From Ifrita kowaldi (Eukaryota; Chordata; Aves; Passeriformes; Cinclosomatidae), in assembly GCA_013398055.1 (NCBI GenBank), contig VZRS01007559.1, positions 1 through 64,000 on the forward strand: a stretch of 64,000 nt of DNA. Direction: 5' to 3'. Under the pieces are notes generated by a model. The model was not told the origin of the DNA, ran no database searches, and worked only from the letters and a program-made list of their open reading frames with translations. Position 1 is the stretch's first letter, and the number at the start of each line of letters is the position of its first letter. The position numbers were made by a program, and so were the translations under genes. Shown here piece by piece: positions 11,601-24,600 of the stretch.

Positions 11601-13107
11601 TTACTCCTGGAGCTGGCCTGTCTCAGCTCCCACACACAAAGGCTGGCTGCTCCAGGCACCTTCTGTACCCAGAGGATGGGCAAGTTGCAAATGCCCCGAG
11701 GGCAAGATCTGTTTACAGACTGGAGAGACTCCTTGTCTTTTTGGCTCAAGCCTCATGCTGACTCCAGGAAGGAGGCAGGAAGCAGGCTGCAGTGCTCCTG
11801 AGATGGGAATGTGACACTGGACTCAGTTGATCAGAGCTGGGAGTGACCTTCCCCTCCATAGCAGACCCCCCATACTGCTCAGGTGTCTGCAGCTGGCACA
11901 GACAGCACAAGATGCTGCTGCTGTTTCCCTCGCTCCAGCAGCCGCCCACAGAGATGCTCTCCTGGTGCATCCCCCACCACCCAGCCTGAATTCTTCTCCA
12001 TTTCCTATGGTGGAAGCCAGCCCTGTAAACTGATGTTTCTTGTGGCCACAAATAGGATCAGATAATTTCATGAGCTCCTGTGCACATACGAGCAGGACAA
12101 TGAGACAGTGACTGGAGTGTGCATAGTTTAAAATAGAGAACTGTGTCACGATCCTCATGGAGAAACAGCCTCTTCCCCCACACCACTGTCAAAACAGCTT
12201 CTACCGAAGAGCCACCTCAAAAGGGCCTGCAAGAAGCAGCCAGGGGTTCAAACCCTGCCTGTTGGGTTTTTGCCCTCCCACAGCAGTTCTGCCAGCAGGG
12301 CACAGAGCTGGTTCCAGTGGAGGCGATAGCTGGGCATTACAGCACAACGCCAGGATGATGCCCTTCCTGGCAGGAATTAATATGACATTTTCCTTAATGA
12401 CTGCATCCAGGGCAACTTGAGCTTTTCTAAGATCAATTTCCCCCTGGCCCCTCCAGTATTTAATAAAATATTTCTCTGGTTTGCATCCCTAAAGCTGCTA
12501 CTTGAAAGAGGAGACATCTGTGTAAGGAGCACGCATGGGCGCCCTGAAGAACTTCCCACAGCTCTGCTCCCGGCTCTTCTGAGCAATTTGTCTTGCTGTG
12601 GTTTGCAAAGAAAGAAAAGGAAATTCTCTACTGGTTTATTGTCTGTTTATTTCCTTTTGGGGAATTTGTCTACATGATTCTGCTTAACCTCCATGGGTGG
12701 CGAACAAAATATTTAAGTCAGTTAAAGATCTTTTTGTCCTGAAGTGAATAGACCTTATCATCTTTTTCTCCTCATTTTTCCTTCTGGGTCTGTCAGGAAA
12801 AAGTCCTGGCTGGGAATGCAGATGATCTCCCTGGGAAAATTTGCCCTCTGCTCTGTGGGATAGGTATAACTGTTTCCTTAAATGCAGAACACAAAATTTA
12901 ATCTTATGGGATAGGAAATAGGGTCAAAGGAGTAGGTACAGATGTTATCCCCACTTAACCAGCTTTGGATTTCCATTTTAGTTTGGGAAACTGAACAGCT
13001 CAGTGCTTCCTCTGCTCCAGCTGCAGTGAAAGAGATATGACCTGAACACCCAGGGCTGTGCTCCAGCTTCCAGCACAGCAGCACCAGACCCCTCTGCAGC
13101 CGCAGCA
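8629..13107. other. Intergenic sequence, no gene seen
   Basis: Mostly AT-rich, unique-looking DNA. An A/C-rich low-complexity run at 9029-9117 makes a long but meaningless minus-strand frame. A short stretch near 8834 (atcacagaatcatagaa) resembles a CR1 terminal tail but is too small to call. The 11.5-12.6 kb portion is somewhat GC-richer, with several short frames on both strands that match nothing I know. Confidence 0.55.
9029..9117. repeat. A/C-rich low-complexity run
   Basis: CA dinucleotides are followed by A-tracts alternating with runs of C, ending in a CT-rich stretch. It resembles the run at 7733-7786. Confidence 0.8.
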
Positions 13108-13565
13108 TCAGAAGGATCTGGACCTGCTGGAGCAAGTCCAGAGGAGGCCACAAAGGTGATCAGAGGGCTGGAGCCCCTCTGCTGTGGAGACAGGCTGAGA
13201 CAGCTGGGGGTGTTCAGCTTGCAGAAGGCTCTGGGGAGACCGTCCAGCATCTTCTAGAACCTAAAGGGGTTACAAGAAAGTTGGAGAGGGACTTTTGACA
13301 AGAGCATGGAGTGACAGGACAAGGGGCGTGGCTTCAAACTGGCAGAGGGCAGGGTTAGACTGGATATAGGGAATAAATTCTTTACTGTGAGGGTGGTGAG
13401 GTTCTGGCTGCCCCATCCCTAGACGTGCTCCAGGCCAGGCTGGATGGGGCTTGGAGCAACCTGGTCTAGGGGAAGGTGTCCCTGCCCAGGGCAGGGGGTT
13501 GGAATAAGATGATCTGCAAGGTCACTTCCAACCCAAACCATTCTAATTCTACGTGATATGATTCC
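13108..13565 (+). mobile_element. CR1 LINE fragment, 3' half
   Basis: The copy begins within the 'gaaggatctggacctgctgg' segment and passes through 'acaggacaagggg', 'gactggatat', 'ttctttactgtgagggtggt', 'ggctggatggggcttgga' and 'caacctggtctagg'. It ends in a typical CR1 3' tail (cattctaattctacgtgatatgattc). The first 100 bp are nearly identical to 55694-55797, so both belong to one subfamily. It carries scattered substitutions and small deletions and is not coding. Confidence 0.9.
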
Positions 13566-16500
13566 CAGACTGGATACTAGAGCAGATTCTTTCCATTAGA
13601 TCCGAACAATTAACAATCCCAGGAGACTGATGACTTGGTTTCTATAACTAGGCACAATTTTTTTCACTTCCATGTTGCTAAGTTATTTCTGGTTTTCTAA
13701 GTGCATCTCCCTCTCCACGCCGCCCACCGATGTCGCACATTCCCATCTTTATTAGGAGCAAGCAGCAAGGTGCTGGGTGCAGTTTTGCAATCACATCTGG
13801 ATCTCTGTCACACAGTACTTCCATGTTAATTCTTTCTTCTTACTTACACTTTTAAGAGCTCCAGTTATTTTAAACTGTTTGAAAGGTAACTGGCTGATAA
13901 CATTTCTTAGCTCTACCCTGACACTCATTTTTAATGAGTCAACCCAAACAGCTTTTCTTGTTCAGCAGCCCTTTCTCTTTCTTGTTGTTCTGCTATTTCC
14001 TATTGTTCTTGTGGTGCTACTTATCCTACAGCTGATTTCCTCTGGCTTAGGATACAGATCTCTGATAATGGTAACATGATCAAATAGCAGGATTTTATGG
14101 TGTAGTCAAAAATATCTGATTCACAGCTGTGAGCTCCTCAGTGAAATCAACTTGTTGCCAGCTAGCAATGAGGACTAATTTAGTTTTTGATGTTAAGAAC
14201 TCCCATGTACTGAGATCAGGACTAGATCTCTTAGGACTTTTTTTCTAGTGCCTAGCTCAGATACACATTGAACTTCTCACAAAAGCCAGCTTTAAGTTGG
14301 AACTACTTTGTGTTGGCACCACAGCTGCTGTGCCAAAAACATCTTCGGCCCTCACACCCAACAGTAACTGAGCTATAACTTCTTGCTCCTTTTCACTGGC
14401 CTTCATGGCAAATTTTTTTCCCGTGTGCCAGAGATACTTTTACATACAGAACCTACCTGGCTATAAGAGGATGTGTTAGTAAAGAGATAAGAAGAAATTC
14501 TGCTGTCCTACTCTGCCCATCCTACATCTCTTTCTAAAATGAAGAGAAAGCTGAGCTGCCGAAAACTTCTCAGAGCTTAGCTAACATTTATCTTTAAAAT
14601 AAATGACTGAAATAAGAAAATGCTGCCTTTCAGTGAGTGATGCATATTACAGAACCAACCAGACACTAAAACCTTGGAAAAGCATAATGGCAGGGAGATC
14701 CTGGTGAATATGTGACCCCCTCATCATCAAACAAGGAATTGCTACAGATTCAGTGACTAGAGGAACCTAGTGGCAGTTTATCTCTTCAATGATCAGAGGA
14801 AGATCAGACTTGATCAACTATCATGTGGATCTGGGCTGGGCTTTATTTGGAGAACAAATTCAGAGTACCTTATTACGGAACATGAAAAAGCAGGAAAGAG
14901 GAAATTTTAAATACTCATTTTGTTGTATCAAGTGACCTCTACTGTGCAACAGGACACCCAGTGCACAATGTCACAGTGTGGGTCTCAAAGCATCCTCAAT
15001 AGAAGTGTTTAGTGTGTTTCCCAACACACTCTGCTCAGGCTACGTGAGGCTGAAAAAAAAGCAAATCAGAGTATTCATTTTTTTTTTTCCTGAATAATGG
15101 TCCATTAAGCATGTTCAAAGGCTTCCTTTTGGCAGATTTCCAGCTGTAATTTTCTCCTTCTTCCTGTCCCAAATCATCTTTTTTTTTTTTCTCCCAAGGA
15201 GCAATTTTATTACTGAGTAGAAAAGGTCATGCTTATATTAAAAAAAACCCCAAACCCATACCAGTCCATCAGTCTTTAAAGCTTCTGGCAAAATGTTCTG
15301 CCTGAGTTTGGTATCAGCTTTGCTATTTCCTACCTAGGAAGTGTTGCGAGCTCAGCATCTTGAACCCTTCTCAGCCTGGAAGATAATGGAAGCTGAAACA
15401 GGTACACCCCCCCACCATGGCACTGTTAAGAGCTACCAGTAGATCTTTTTTTGCAATACTGGAAAATCTTCAGCATTTAGAGTAGGGCTTTGGACCACAA
15501 CAAACAGAAGGAAAGGTTAAGGCACTTCTCATCCTTGGTGTAACTGGAAATCAGAGGAACCTGTCCTGACCACAACTGGGACAAACTGTTGCCTTCAAAC
15601 AGGAACACCACAACCAAAATCCAGAGCCTCGTTAAGTCGCCTGGCAAGACTGAAAAAACATCACAGTGAAGGATATTGTTCATTTCCAGCTTAGCCAGAT
15701 CTTGAAAGAGTCTTTGCTTTACTAGAGAGTTTCTACCATTTTAAGTAACTTTGTACTTTGAGGCACCTGGTTTGATGGCTGGGGCCACCTGTGAGATGAG
15801 CTGTGAACCAACATCTCTGTTGAATCGGGAGCTCAAAGCTGCATGGAGCAGCCAGAGAATGCAAACCAGAGCTCCAAGCTGCACCAAAGCAATCCGTGCT
15901 TGCCACCATTGCTGACCCTCATAGAGCTGAGGGCTCCCAAAGCCATGCCAGAGCAAGCCTGAGAGCAGCCCAGCAGTTCAGAAGGGCCAGCCAGGAGGCT
16001 ACAGCTGCCTGTGGCACACAGGCCTCGCTGCAGCCAGAATGGGTTGTGTGACTGCAGATCTGCAAAGTGAGCAATCAGAGCTAACAAACTGCTGAAGCTC
16101 CCCTACGCTCCTTCTGGAACGCTCCCTTGTAACACACCATCAGCAACTGAGTCCTCATGTTGGCACCTGGCCCTCTGGAATCACACCTCCCAGAGACGGA
16201 GGTCCTTCTTGTAGGACAGCTGTTCTCTTCTCCTCCCATCCCAAACCAGGTTTTTTTGGGGAGTGTGGGTTTCTCCACCACTCTGCTCAGGTCACAGAAA
16301 TCAAACAAGGCTGAAATCTCAGGAAACCACAGCTCTAACTGGTACTTAAGAGAAGGAAAAGCAACAATTTCCATGCCCTACAACTGTTGTGCAGTTACCA
16401 CACATTCCCTCAGGTCCAACAGAAATCTACCACTTCTTTCCTGCCTTGGGCCTTTTATGAATTTCTGTAAAGTAGGGAAAAGTGAGGTTGCCATCCTCAA

Positions 16501-17464
16501 ACCTATGCTTGCCCTTCTGCAGTGATGCTGTACACAGTGCCCCAAAGAAATAGAGGTGCTGTTCCACGTGGGTTTGAGTAACACTGTTCCTCAGTGACAT
16601 CCTCTCCTCCTCTAACTTGAGGGTGCTCCAACTCTTGCTGCAGGAGAAAGGAAGAGACCAGTCACTGCATAACTGATAGCAAATTACTCCAGTTACTATC
16701 ATAAGTTCTCTCAGGCTCTGTCTCCACCTACTCTTGGCACATTGCTTTTGTTCTAAGGAATCATTAAACCTGCCACTTCAGAAAATGCCCAGAGAACAGA
16801 CCCAGCAGTGAGTGCACGAGCACTGGCCTGTGCCAAGCTGGCAGCACTGCAGTGGTCCAGACAAACCTGTTCTGAAGCATCCACAATGATGCCTACTGAA
16901 AATGGAACCTTTTCAGACACAACCCCCTGGAAATCCCATGTATTTACAGGTTCACAGCAGCTAGTACAATCAGTTCAGCAATATCTGTGACCTTTAAGTG
17001 TTGAACATGAAAAGAAGTTGCGGTCCTCTGACTATGCTTTGTTAGCATTCTTTAAAGCATGAAAAACCCACACCTAACATCACCCACAACATTTTCTTAA
17101 CAGGAAGGCTCTAGGACATTACGCAGTCTTCTAGGAAGAGACAGAAAAAACCCTCAAGTATACTGTTCATATATGGAAAGTTTAAACAAAAACCACTTAT
17201 TTGACTGAAATGCTCTGAAGAACAACATTTATGGTTGTTGTGTGGCTTTTTTTTTGGTTTGCTGGGGGATTTTTTGGCATTTTTTTTGGGTTTTTGTGTG
17301 TGTGTGTGTCTGTGTTGTTATTTTTCTTCCTTTTTTTTTTTTAATCTTGCAGAACGCTGAAAACCAACACTTGGAAGTTACAATCCTTTTAAGAGAGGCC
17401 ACTGTCAGAGTTAATTTTTTTTACATTTAAACACAAAACAGCTTTCTAATTTTATATAATCAAG
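13566..17464. other. Intergenic sequence downstream of MAEA
   Basis: No exon or repeat family is recognised. It includes T-tracts near 15079-15090 and 15180-15191, and a G/T-rich low-complexity run with a TG microsatellite at 17232-17342. The 15.8-16.1 kb portion is slightly GC-richer but shows no convincing coding signal. Confidence 0.55.
17232..17342. repeat. G/T-rich run with (TG)n microsatellite
   Basis: Poly-T blocks alternate with GG/GGG, and a TG dinucleotide run occupies about 17295-17309. It lies just past the MAEA polyadenylation signals in the direction of MAEA transcription. Confidence 0.85.
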
Positions 17465-17479
17465 AAATGGAAAACAATT

Positions 17480-17514
17480 TTTATTAACATGTCTTACATT
17501 TACAATCTTTTATT
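17480..17514 (-). terminator. MAEA: Distal polyadenylation signals of MAEA
   Basis: Two canonical AATAAA hexamers on the minus strand, at 17509-17514 and 17480-17485, lie about 1.1 kb after the stop codon. Cleavage would be expected 10-30 nt further left. Confidence 0.6.
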
Positions 17515-18355
17515 AGCTAATCAACATCAACATGCAAAAATAAGCGCTAAATACAAACCTCTACAATATGGTTTTGTTTAAACTACAATGGTTTAATTCT
17601 TTTGAAAAGTCATAAGGATGTGTTCTGCAGTTGTTAAAATTGAACTATTAGTTTCAGTAATGAATACTATTTAGACCCTAAAATTATGTAGTCATCCTGC
17701 AAGGCATCTTCAGAAACTTCGCCCAACACTTAAGAATACCAGCTCATTGTCATGTGAGTACATTCTCAAAGCAAGAAATAAGGCAGTAGCACTAATGATT
17801 TCATATTGAACCCTATGCACATAACTAATAACTTTAGAAGGACTTTAACACTATGGTAGACTGGAAAAAGAACATTTAAACAAGCATTGGATTTTGCCTG
17901 AAATGTTCTGAGTTCTTCTTGATATTTATGCAATCTCCTTAAAATATTTGGGTTTGGAAAAAGACTTCATACTCCTTCAAACCAGTCCCTATTTGATCCT
18001 CCAGAGAAGCCACCTTGTGTCAAAGACATCAAAAATATCTTCCCATGGAAATAAGTTACATCATTCATGTTCAGGATCACTTCACCAGAGGATCATAAAG
18101 AAGGCAAAGAGGAGCTTAAAGGAGAACACATTGGTAGTACTGAGATCTTCGATAACAAAAGGGTCTTGGACAATTGTGAAAAAGAGGGAAAAAAATGGAT
18201 TTAATTTCAAATCTGTTGTAACTTTTCCCCCAGTGCAAGTGTCCATCTTTAAAGAAAGCTATCCTTTAGAAGATGAAAGTACTTTTCTTTGAGAAGAGTC
18301 CAATTTTTGACCTTATGTTACAAAACCTTAACAATCAAGATTTGTTTTTGTGTTT

Positions 18356-18428
18356 TTTATTCAAGTACAAACTTAAGTCATAATTCCTCTCTTCTTTTTT
18401 TTTTTTTTTCCTTTCAAGAGTGTTTATT
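18356..18428 (-). terminator. MAEA: Candidate proximal polyadenylation signals
   Basis: Minus-strand AATAAA hexamers at 18423-18428 and 18356-18361, about 170 and 240 nt past the stop codon. They could give a short-3'UTR MAEA isoform. Usage is unproven. Confidence 0.35.
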
Positions 18429-18598
18429 GTTGCTCATTGATCTTTGGTCGCAAGAAACAATAATGCCACCGACAGGTCTGCTCCCCAAGGTGGCAGGTTT
18501 TGCTTCTTTGCCACACATTAAGGCCCCCCCCCTTACAGGGTATGCCAAGATACACTGTGTCAAAATTCCAGCGGCACTTCATCATGTGTTTTACGGAC

Positions 18599-18694
18599 CT
18601 ACATGATGTAGACTTTCTCAGCTTGTGAGAAGTTGAAGACTTCTTTGGTTCTTGGGCAAATTACTTTGTCATCTTGACGAATAGAAAGCAGAGA
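18599..18694 (-). CDS. MAEA: MAEA exon 9 (last coding exon)
   Basis: Encodes residues 366-396 and stop TAG (18599-18601). It starts in phase 0 after TTTTTCAG at SLLSIRQDD. It supplies the end of the RING-Gid region, including C378 in VVCPR, and the C-terminal tail ending KVYIM. I recall that Tyr394 in this tail is needed for ligase activity in the mammalian complex; it is present here. The exon continues as 3'UTR to the left. Confidence 0.97.
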   Translation of the reverse strand, partial: SLLSIRQDDKVICPRTKEVFNFSQAEKVYIM

Positions 18695-21600
18695 CTGAAA
18701 AAGAGTGAAACCAAAAGATAATATTCACAACAGTAACTCAAAGCATTACTGAACTGTTTAGGAAATGAATTTTTAATTTAAAAAAAATGTTGTGGTCTGA
18801 GGTCAAAACATCTTTGCCCCCAGAAGTTACTTATTCTACATTATTGCTCTCTGGAGGGAAAGATTTCCAATGCCATTTGATCTCATGTTATAAATTCACA
18901 TAGTTAGGTATGTGACCATTAATACATCTTCATTAAGACCAATTTAAGCAGCTAAATATACAGGCCTTAAAAAAGCATTACTGCAAGAAGTATTTTTCTA
19001 GCTTCTGACTGAGTTTATAAGCTCTTATTTTGATCCAGCAAGTTATTCTAACCACTGCTATTTTAGCCTTGACTCCAACACTTACATTGTATCCATAGAC
19101 ATATCCATTTGGTAACATCATAGGAGGATTATTTTCGTTCATTACATCCCCCGAAATCTTGCAGACTAGTCGGGAGTTGGCACAATGTGCCATCGGCAGG
19201 GGCTGAGCCAGCTTGTTCAGGGATTTGCTACACACAGGGCAGTCGGGGTTTTTTGAGCTCCCATCCTCTTTGTAACACTGTCTGTTAACAGCAAGTTAGG
19301 GAACAATTGCCACGGTGAAACCATAATTGATTTCCCATTGTATGGGAAACCTTAAAAGATCATCAGCTCTGCCAACAGAGCCCAGGTGACAGAATGCACA
19401 GGAATATTTAATTCAAGTTTAATGTGTACATACAAGAATCAAGGGTTTGCTTTGTTTCTAGGAACAAGAAAGAACAACACACATCTGGCAGCCTGCACAG
19501 GTAAAGCTTCTGAGGTTTTGAAGCAGCACCAGCCCTTCTCCAGCACAACACAGTGTGCAGCAAACCCAATAAAGTTTCAAAAGATGCAGATATTTTTGAA
19601 TATTCACATAAAACCTGGCAGGTAAATTTGTGTTTCAGTGCTTAAAAATCAGTAATTGTGACCCAGCTCACTAACCCTTGCAGGCATATTCACTAATTTA
19701 AGACATGTGAAAAGACAGCCAAACCAAACACAACGTTACATTTTACCCGAAAATTTTTGTTTGGGCATGCCCTCTTTTTAAACCATGATGATATTTATTA
19801 TAACCTCCCCTTAATTTAATAGTGACCAATTTATACTCCATTTGAACAACTCATGAGCAAAAATATTTAAGTGTCATATTTCTTATATGAGCTCTCTGAA
19901 AAGCATCCATAAGCCAAAAATAAACCCCCACAAGGCTTTTTTTCACTCCCAGTAATATCTGCATTGAAGGATACGGTGTTTTTATAGCTGAAAGGCCTGC
20001 CTGGAGTGTTATAGTAAAAACAGAATTGTTTCCCAGCTGATGTAGTCTGTAGTTATCATATCTAAACTGTTGTATCAGCATTCTCCATCGAGCAGGGTCC
20101 AAGAGATCCTGTTAAAAAACAACACAACTATAAGTTGCTTGCAATCTAATTGTCCCAGGGGGCAAAAGCCTGGGAGTAGCAAACTGTGCAAAACTCATTC
20201 AAGCAAACCCATCACAAAACAGAAGTGGACACCCCAATGCATAATGTTTAAAAAGCACCTTTTAACACTACTTTATTAAATCAAGTATTATTTAAAATAG
20301 CTGAAGCAATATTCAATCTCCATCATCTACCAGATGTTCTAATCAAGATATATAAATCCTGGTTGAGGTTACTTCTTCATTTAGTTTCCTAGAATGCTGG
20401 ACTACTTAGGAAACAACATTAGTACTGTGGAATGTCTCCTCTACAGCCTCTGAAACATTAACATCAAAACATCAGAAGTGTTTTTAAATCAAGTCAGGCT
20501 AATTCTGCTGATAATCATTTGCAATACATAATATTTACAGAATTTTGAAAAAGATTTCAATTTGAAGAAGCTGGCACAACCCCAGGTTAGAGAAAGCTTA
20601 CATAAGCTACTTACTTAGAGACAAAATTCTTTAATGCTATATGTTACCTAAAAGTCAGGGAATAGTAATTAAAGACAAGAATTTTCTTTTCATAGAAGTA
20701 AGAACTAAATCCACAGGCCACAGATATATTGAACCCTAAAAGCAATGCTGTGAAAGAGTCAGTAAGAAGTGAAGATCCTTTGGAAATATACTTAGTGTCA
20801 TCTATACAGGCAGACACCTAATCCTTTCTTTCTCATCCTTTGTATCCATAACCTGCACTTTGGTCATGAGGAGTGACAATATTTATTTACCTTTATATAA
20901 TATTTATAATATAGATATTATACATATTGTAAGGTATTGCATTGATCATATTGTCAACTGTGCATGCCACACTTTGAGGGGACAAGGGGAAACAATCTGG
21001 GGACACCTTATAGCACCTTTCAGTACCTAAAGGTACTCCATGAGATCTGGAGAAGGACTTTTGACAAGGCCATGGAATGACAGGACAAGGGGAATGGCTT
21101 CAAACTGGAAGAAAGCAGGTTTAGATTGGATATTAGCGAGAAGTTCTTTGCTGTCAGGGTGGTGAGACATTGGACCAGGCTGCCCAGAGAGGCTGTGGAT
21201 GTCCCATCCCTAGAACTTGGCACTGCTGAGGCTACACCTCAAGTCCTGTGTTCAGTTTTGGGCCCCTCACAAGGACATTGAGGGGCTGGAGTGAGTCCAG
21301 AGAAGGGCAGAGAGCTGGGGAAGGGTCTGGAGCACAAGTCTGATGAGGAGCAGCTGAGGGAGCTGGGGGTGTTTAGCCTGGAGAAAACCATGTGGACACA
21401 GCAGATGAGGACATGGTTTAGTGCTGGTGCTGGGTTGATGGTTGGACTGGATGATCTCAGAGACCTCTTCCAACCTTAACAATTCAATGATTCTACGGTT
21501 CAAGGCCAGGGTAGATTGGGCTCCAAGAAACCTGGTCTAGTGGAAGGCACAGTGACATAAGATTGTTCAAGGGATATCAGAAGAAAGTAGCTTGTTTTGC

Positions 21601-24600
21601 CACAACAGTAAACATTTTCCTTAAAGTCTTGAAAAAGGGAAAAGCCAGAGAAAGTTCTGTTCATTGGTTACAGAAGATTCTTTTTTCCTTGGGTTAATAA
21701 AAATCAGTTGGTATGAGATACGATCTCACAAACTTTGTCACAGATTTAAGAAGAATTTACTTAAAGGCATTTTAGGAAGCCACTTATGCACAGAACTCAT
21801 AGTCAGGATACTAAAGGTAACTCCAAACAACCATGTGCTGTGATTGTGTTGAACTAGGTAATTATTAGAGAATTCAAAACTCAACTTCCATAAGCTAGAA
21901 TGTTTTAAGTCATATCCATAAGTATCAGGGAATTTGTTCTCATTGTATGGTTGTACATGAAACAATCCTATCTTTTTCTCCTTGTTCTCTCTTATTAAAA
22001 CACTCCATCCAAACTAGCCCTTAGAATAAAATACAGGATTTTTATTTCCTGTCTATTTCTTTCTAACTACTAAAATAATGATAAGCTCTATCTTACACCC
22101 AGTCTTCTAACACATCTATCATTTATGCTCAGAACTCAGATCAAATCTGGCATGTAAAATACCAGGATCCTTCTATGACTCTGGGATGAGCAAAGAAATT
22201 AATATTAATTCTGTGGGTTGTTCGTTTCAGGGGGTTTTTGTGTGTTTGGTTTGTTAAACCATGATTTCATCATCATGTTTAGAAAACGTGTTTATACTGG
22301 CACTGCCACATATTGGCTTGGCATTTCAAGGAATTCTTGTCTTGCTTTGACAACTCAACTCTTCTCTACCTTCTGCCTCCAAAGCCAAGTTAAAAAGAAG
22401 TGAATTAGCACATGAACACAGAACTCAGTCTGTAGAAACAGTAGCTACCTATGAATTTTGCTTTATTTAAATTTAATGTCGATATTACCACTAATATCTA
22501 CATTAATTTGCATAATCCAAATAAATGAACACTTATTTTAAGGACCAAAAATACTGCTTTCAGATCATTAAAATCATCTTTCCTTTCTTCATGCCAATCA
22601 CTGCAACAACAGCAATGTGAGAAGTAGAACTAAGAACTGCTGCTGGTGTATTAAAGCCACAGTTCTGTATGTTGAACAAGACTCTCTCCTTTTTTTTTTT
22701 TTCCTATGTACTTCCCCATCTTCTGCCTCTTGCTGTATATTTAATTATTGTGCTTCCAGCCCCACAGATCTCTAGTGCTGGGCTTATGGTAAGCCTAGCT
22801 CAGTGTGAATCCATGTTAGTATTACAATCCCACTGAAACAATACAAATACTTTCTGGATTAATGTACAAGGACTGGTTACTAAAATTAAGAACTCTTACA
22901 AAGGTGGAATTTAGGAAGTAAAATAAAAAAAAACATTTATCTTGGTATTATCAATGCATTTTCCTGTGGTGAAAAAAGAACTGAAACATCTCTTTTAATA
23001 TTGTGTTGTAGCACTGAATTTCAAGCAGCATGTTACCTTATAGGGAGAGATATGAGTGTCTGAAGGAAAGGCCAACATTCCCATCACCTGTCGAACCTCA
23101 TCCAGCTGGCTTCCCTCAGCCTGACTGAAGTGCTTTCTTGCATGTCTGAAATAGAGAATTGATAATTTATTAGACAGCCTTGTTTCCAAATCAAGTAAAT
23201 TTACTTAATTATGGAAGATTTTGGAGAAAACCTCTAGGTTCTGCTCTCAATATGTGAACTCCAAGAGTGCTCTATGTACATTTAAAGGATTTGAAAAAAC
23301 ACATCCTGCAAATGGCAATGCAAGAATGACTAAGAAATAGCATTTTTACACTGCAATTTCTTAGAAACCAGAATCTTTTTACAGTAGTGTGAAGTCTCGC
23401 CTCACCTAGAACTAAAACAACCATGATTATTAGAAGAAATGTCTCTGCTCATGCAGGCTCAGTGTATGACACTCCTCTGGCACACACTCACAAGTGAGAT
23501 AAAGGCAGTCTGAAAATCAGCTGTTCCAGACCCATTACACATCAAGAGTGTTCAAGTATCTGCCTTGTTTATACTGACATTTGGGGCAATGTTTATTTTG
23601 AATAAATGATTTTTTGGGAGCAGGTGTATAGGCTGGAAGACAATATCACTTTCTGTGCAGACTACAAGAAATTGTAGGGCAATGTAATAAAAACACCTTG
23701 TTAAGAGCACTTTTTTTTAGCCAAGAAAATAAAAAAAAATTAATTAGAACTTTAGTATAAATTTTTATACTTTAACACATACAGATGGTAAGGGATACAC
23801 ACATGGCTGAAAGCTTGGATATTTGAAATAATATTATTGTATTACCAGAAACATATTTAAATCAAAAATACAAACTTTAATATTTTTCAGGAAATAGTAA
23901 GAAACCACAAAATTATTACCAGGTTATACGGATATTCAACTACTTAAAAATCCTATATGAAAATTTCCCCAATCTAGTCTTCCCAAGATCAGTAATTCTC
24001 AAGCTGGACTGTAAGTGTGCAGGAAAACCCTTCAGCCTTTAAACTGCATGATTAGTTCAGCATTTCTGCTAAAAGCTCCTGTTTTCAGTGGTGCACAGAC
24101 AGATGTAGCACAGTAGGCTGGGTATGGAACCAGCATTATACTGAATATGTGGCATTGCAGAAGGGTAGGAAAGTTTTCCCTATGCTGTGACTTCTGCGCA
24201 CTGTGTATTACAGGGAAGATACCAAGCCATCTCTCAAGTACTCTACTAAGAGTTTGCTCTTTTTTAACTTTTGAAGAGTCTCTTATTAATTCCTAAATTA
24301 CTTTTAGGAATAGACAATATTTTCAATATGCCCATGGTTTGAATAAGAAAACTTAGGTAAGTTGTTTCTTTCTCCAACTCTGAATTTGACTACTGCACTG
24401 AGGTCATCAATACCATGAGAACAGTCTCTTCAGCAGTGTTTCAGTACTCCCACTTCCTCTCCCACCCAAGCCAGGAAGCAATGGAAGTCATGTAGGACAG
24501 ACTGTTTCCACCCAATTTCCTATGCTGGGTGAGCAATTCAGGAATGTAAACATTGTTCCCCAGGTGATTACTGTTACGAGGGCAGAAGCACAAACCCCCT

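Larger units (their letters stand above)
17465..18598 (-). other. MAEA: MAEA 3' untranslated region
   Basis: Sequence from the MAEA stop codon (18599-18601) to just past two AATAAA signals at 17509-17514 and 17480-17485, giving a 3'UTR of roughly 1.1 kb. The exact cleavage site is inferred from signal position. Two further AATAAA hexamers lie closer to the stop, at 18423-18428 and 18356-18361. A 17-base A-tract on the transcribed strand lies near 18395-18412, which could cause internal oligo-dT priming in cDNA. Confidence 0.7.
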
